A stretch of 6,791 nucleotides of DNA, taken from the NCBI GenBank assembly GCA_017456805.1, contig JAFTIQ010000094.1:1-6791 (forward strand). Direction: 5' to 3'. Position numbers and translations under genes: made by a program. Of the stretch, positions 4,909-6,791 are shown one piece after another. Below the pieces are notes generated by a model, which had not been told where the DNA came from, did no database searches, and saw only the letters and a list, made by a program, of their open reading frames with translations. The first letter of the stretch is position 1; each line of letters starts with the position of its first letter. Source of the stretch: Lentisphaeria bacterium. Lineage in GTDB: Bacteria > Verrucomicrobiota > Lentisphaeria > Victivallales > UBA1829.

Positions 4909-6791
4909 ATGGGATTGTTCAAATTAGTTTCTGATTATACCCCGTCAGGCGATCAGCCGGCGGCGATCGAAGCGTTGACGAAAAATCTCCGTTCGGGCTG
5001 TTCCCATCAGCTGCTTCAGGGAGTGACCGGATCCGGAAAAACATTCACGCTGGCAAATGTGATTGCTCAGCTTGACCGCCCGGTGCTGGTATTTTCCCAC
5101 AATAAAACACTGGCAGCTCAGCTTTACAGTGAATTCAAATCCTTCTTCCCGGAAAATGCGGTGGAATATTTCATCAGCTATTACGATTATTATCTGCCGG
5201 AATCCTATATTCCGCAGACAGATACCTACATTGCGAAGGATGCCAGCATCAACGAAAATATTGAACGGCTCCGTCTCTCCGCCACATCCTCCCTGATCTC
5301 CAGAAAAGATGTCATTGTTGTGGCAAGTGTTTCCTGCATTTACGGTTTGGGCTCCCCTGATGAATTCCAGGGGATGTGCATTGAACTGAACGTGGGGGAT
5401 GAAGTCAACCGGACAGAATTTCTCCACAGATTGATCGCGATCCAGTACAACCGGAACGATATTGCCCCGGAAAAAGGCATGTTCCGTGTCCGGGGAGACT
5501 CCGTGGATGTGTTTCTGGCGGAAAAAGATGAGGTTCTCCGGATAGAATTCTGGGGGGATTCCGTGGAATCCCTTTCCCGCAGAGATACGCTGACCGGAAA
5601 ACTGATTGCGAATGTTGACAAGGCATCTATTTTCCCGACCCGTCTGTTTGTCATGCCCAAAGAAGCCATTGAAGCGGCAACCGTCACGATCCGGGAAGAA
5701 CTGAAAGAACGGGTGAAAGAACTGGAAAGTGCCAACAAACTTGTGGAAGCCCAGCGTCTGTTCCAACGGGTCAATTACGATTTGGAAATGATGAATGAAA
5801 TCGGGTACTGCAGCGGGATCGAAAACTATTCCCGGCATCTTTCCCAGCGTCCGCCGGGAAGCCGTCCGTTCTGTCTGCTGGACTTCTTCAAAAATAATTT
5901 TATCACTTTCATTGATGAATCCCATGTGACCGTTCCCCAGATCAGAGGGATGTACAATGCGGACCGCAGCAGAAAAACCACATTGGTGGAACATGGGTTC
6001 CGGCTGCCTTCTTCCCTGGATAACCGTCCACTGAAGTTTGAAGAATTTCTGAGTTTGACCGGGGACACGGTTTATGTTTCCGCCACCCCCGCGCCGTATG
6101 AAATCGAACTCTCCGGAAAAGAGATCATCCGGCAAGTCGTCCGTCCAACAGGATTGCTGGATCCGGAAGTGACCGTCCGCCCTCTGGAACATCAGGTGGA
6201 TGACGTCATGGAAGAGATCCGGAAATGTGCATTGAAAAAAGAACGGGTTCTGGTGACAACGCTCACCAAGAAGAGTTCGGAACGGCTCTCGGATTATCTG
6301 ACAGATCTCGGACTCCGGGTGAAATATATTCATTCGGAACTGGATGCCATCGAACGGGTTCGGATCCTTTCGGAACTCCGGGATGGAGAATTTGACTGTC
6401 TGGTGGGGATCAACCTGTTGCGGGAAGGGATCGACCTTCCGGAAGTGGCTCTTGTGGCGATCCTCGATGCCGATAAAGAAGGCTTCCTGCGTTCTTCCCG
6501 CTCGCTGATCCAGGTCGCAGGGCGCGCCGCCCGTAATGCAAACGGACGGGTGATCCTCTATGCCGATAAGATCACCGATGCCATGCAGGAACTGCTGACC
6601 GTCACAGAAAACAGGCGGAAGATCCAGAAAGCCTACAATGAGGCACACGGGATCATCCCCCGCACCATTCAGAAAAAGAAACAGGAAACCATTGAAAATG
6701 CAATCTTCGATATGGCTGAAAATGCTCCGGAAGGTGTCTTGAAAGCCAGCGAAAAACGTGCCCCCTATAACGCAGAAAAAATCCCGGACCG
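4909..6791 (+). CDS. uvrB: UvrABC system protein B (excinuclease subunit), 3' end missing
   Basis: UvrB receives damaged DNA from UvrA, verifies the lesion by threading a beta-hairpin between the strands, and recruits UvrC for dual incision in nucleotide excision repair. The 627 residues present contain Walker A GVTGSGKT (38-45), the hairpin region YYDYYLPESYIPQTDTY (91-107), the sequence YCSGIENYSRH, the DESH box (336-339), VSATP (390-394), VGINLLREGIDLPEV in the second helicase domain, and the arginine-finger motif QVAGRAARN (535-543). E. coli UvrB has 673 residues, so about 45-60 residues are missing past the window end, including the UVR motif that contacts UvrC. ATG at 4909 is supported by AAGGA at 4897-4901 with 7-nt spacing and by the standard N-terminus ending in SGDQPAAI. 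It has its own promoter and looks like a housekeeping gene. Confidence 0.97.
   Translation, partial: MGLFKLVSDYTPSGDQPAAIEALTKNLRSGCSHQLLQGVTGSGKTFTLANVIAQLDRPVLVFSHNKTLAAQLYSEFKSFFPENAVEYFISYYDYYLPESYIPQTDTYIAKDASINENIERLRLSATSSLISRKDVIVVASVSCIYGLGSPDEFQGMCIELNVGDEVNRTEFLHRLIAIQYNRNDIAPEKGMFRVRGDSVDVFLAEKDEVLRIEFWGDSVESLSRRDTLTGKLIANVDKASIFPTRLFVMPKEAIEAATVTIREELKERVKELESANKLVEAQRLFQRVNYDLEMMNEIGYCSGIENYSRHLSQRPPGSRPFCLLDFFKNNFITFIDESHVTVPQIRGMYNADRSRKTTLVEHGFRLPSSLDNRPLKFEEFLSLTGDTVYVSATPAPYEIELSGKEIIRQVVRPTGLLDPEVTVRPLEHQVDDVMEEIRKCALKKERVLVTTLTKKSSERLSDYLTDLGLRVKYIHSELDAIERVRILSELRDGEFDCLVGINLLREGIDLPEVALVAILDADKEGFLRSSRSLIQVAGRAARNANGRVILYADKITDAMQELLTVTENRRKIQKAYNEAHGIIPRTIQKKKQETIENAIFDMAENAPEGVLKASEKRAPYNAEKIPD

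Noticed and set aside
4945..6648. 567-codon open frame antisense to uvrB
   Set aside because: Same effect. It stops exactly where uvrB uses a TCA codon (4945-4947), and the sense frame is unmistakably UvrB.

Overview
The window suggests a Gram-negative bacterium of intermediate GC content. It opens with the end of an RND-family inner-membrane efflux pump, a family that normally works with a periplasmic adaptor and an outer-membrane channel. A glgC gene for bacterial glycogen synthesis and a bacterial-type uvrB fit this. The protein style reminds me of the Planctomycetota/Verrucomicrobiota/Lentisphaerota group, but that is an impression and cannot be settled from this sequence.

Layout: positions 1-753 (+) hold the C-terminal 250 residues of the RND pump. 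Positions 754-1192 lie between two convergent gene ends. This stretch has no credible gene, but it is full of repeats: three arrays of a degenerate 9-bp unit, a recurring CGGCTGAGCC word, and several inverted repeats. Positions 1193-3208 (-) hold a compact two-gene unit, glgC (ADP-glucose pyrophosphorylase) followed after 3 nt by an HD-domain phosphohydrolase. Positions 3209-3468 form a divergent promoter region with an A/T-tract core, a good glgC promoter on the minus strand and a promoter on the plus strand. The glgC leader of about 118 nt can fold into two overlapping hairpins. Positions 3469-4792 (+) hold a Gfo/Idh/MocA-family oxidoreductase and, 4 nt after it, a small AT-rich two-helix membrane protein of unknown function. 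Positions 4793-4908 contain a weak hairpin and the uvrB promoter. Positions 4909-6791 (+) hold uvrB, cut off by the window end before its C-terminal UVR motif.

The genes do not form one pathway. GlgC commits glucose-1-phosphate to glycogen. The linked HD hydrolase and the divergent sugar-type dehydrogenase may be part of carbon or nucleotide metabolism, but this is only inferred from position. UvrB is a housekeeping DNA-repair gene with its own promoter. I see no phage, transposase, CRISPR array, tRNA or rRNA. The least ordinary parts are the 837-1177 repeat mosaic, the glgC leader and the compositionally odd small membrane protein.
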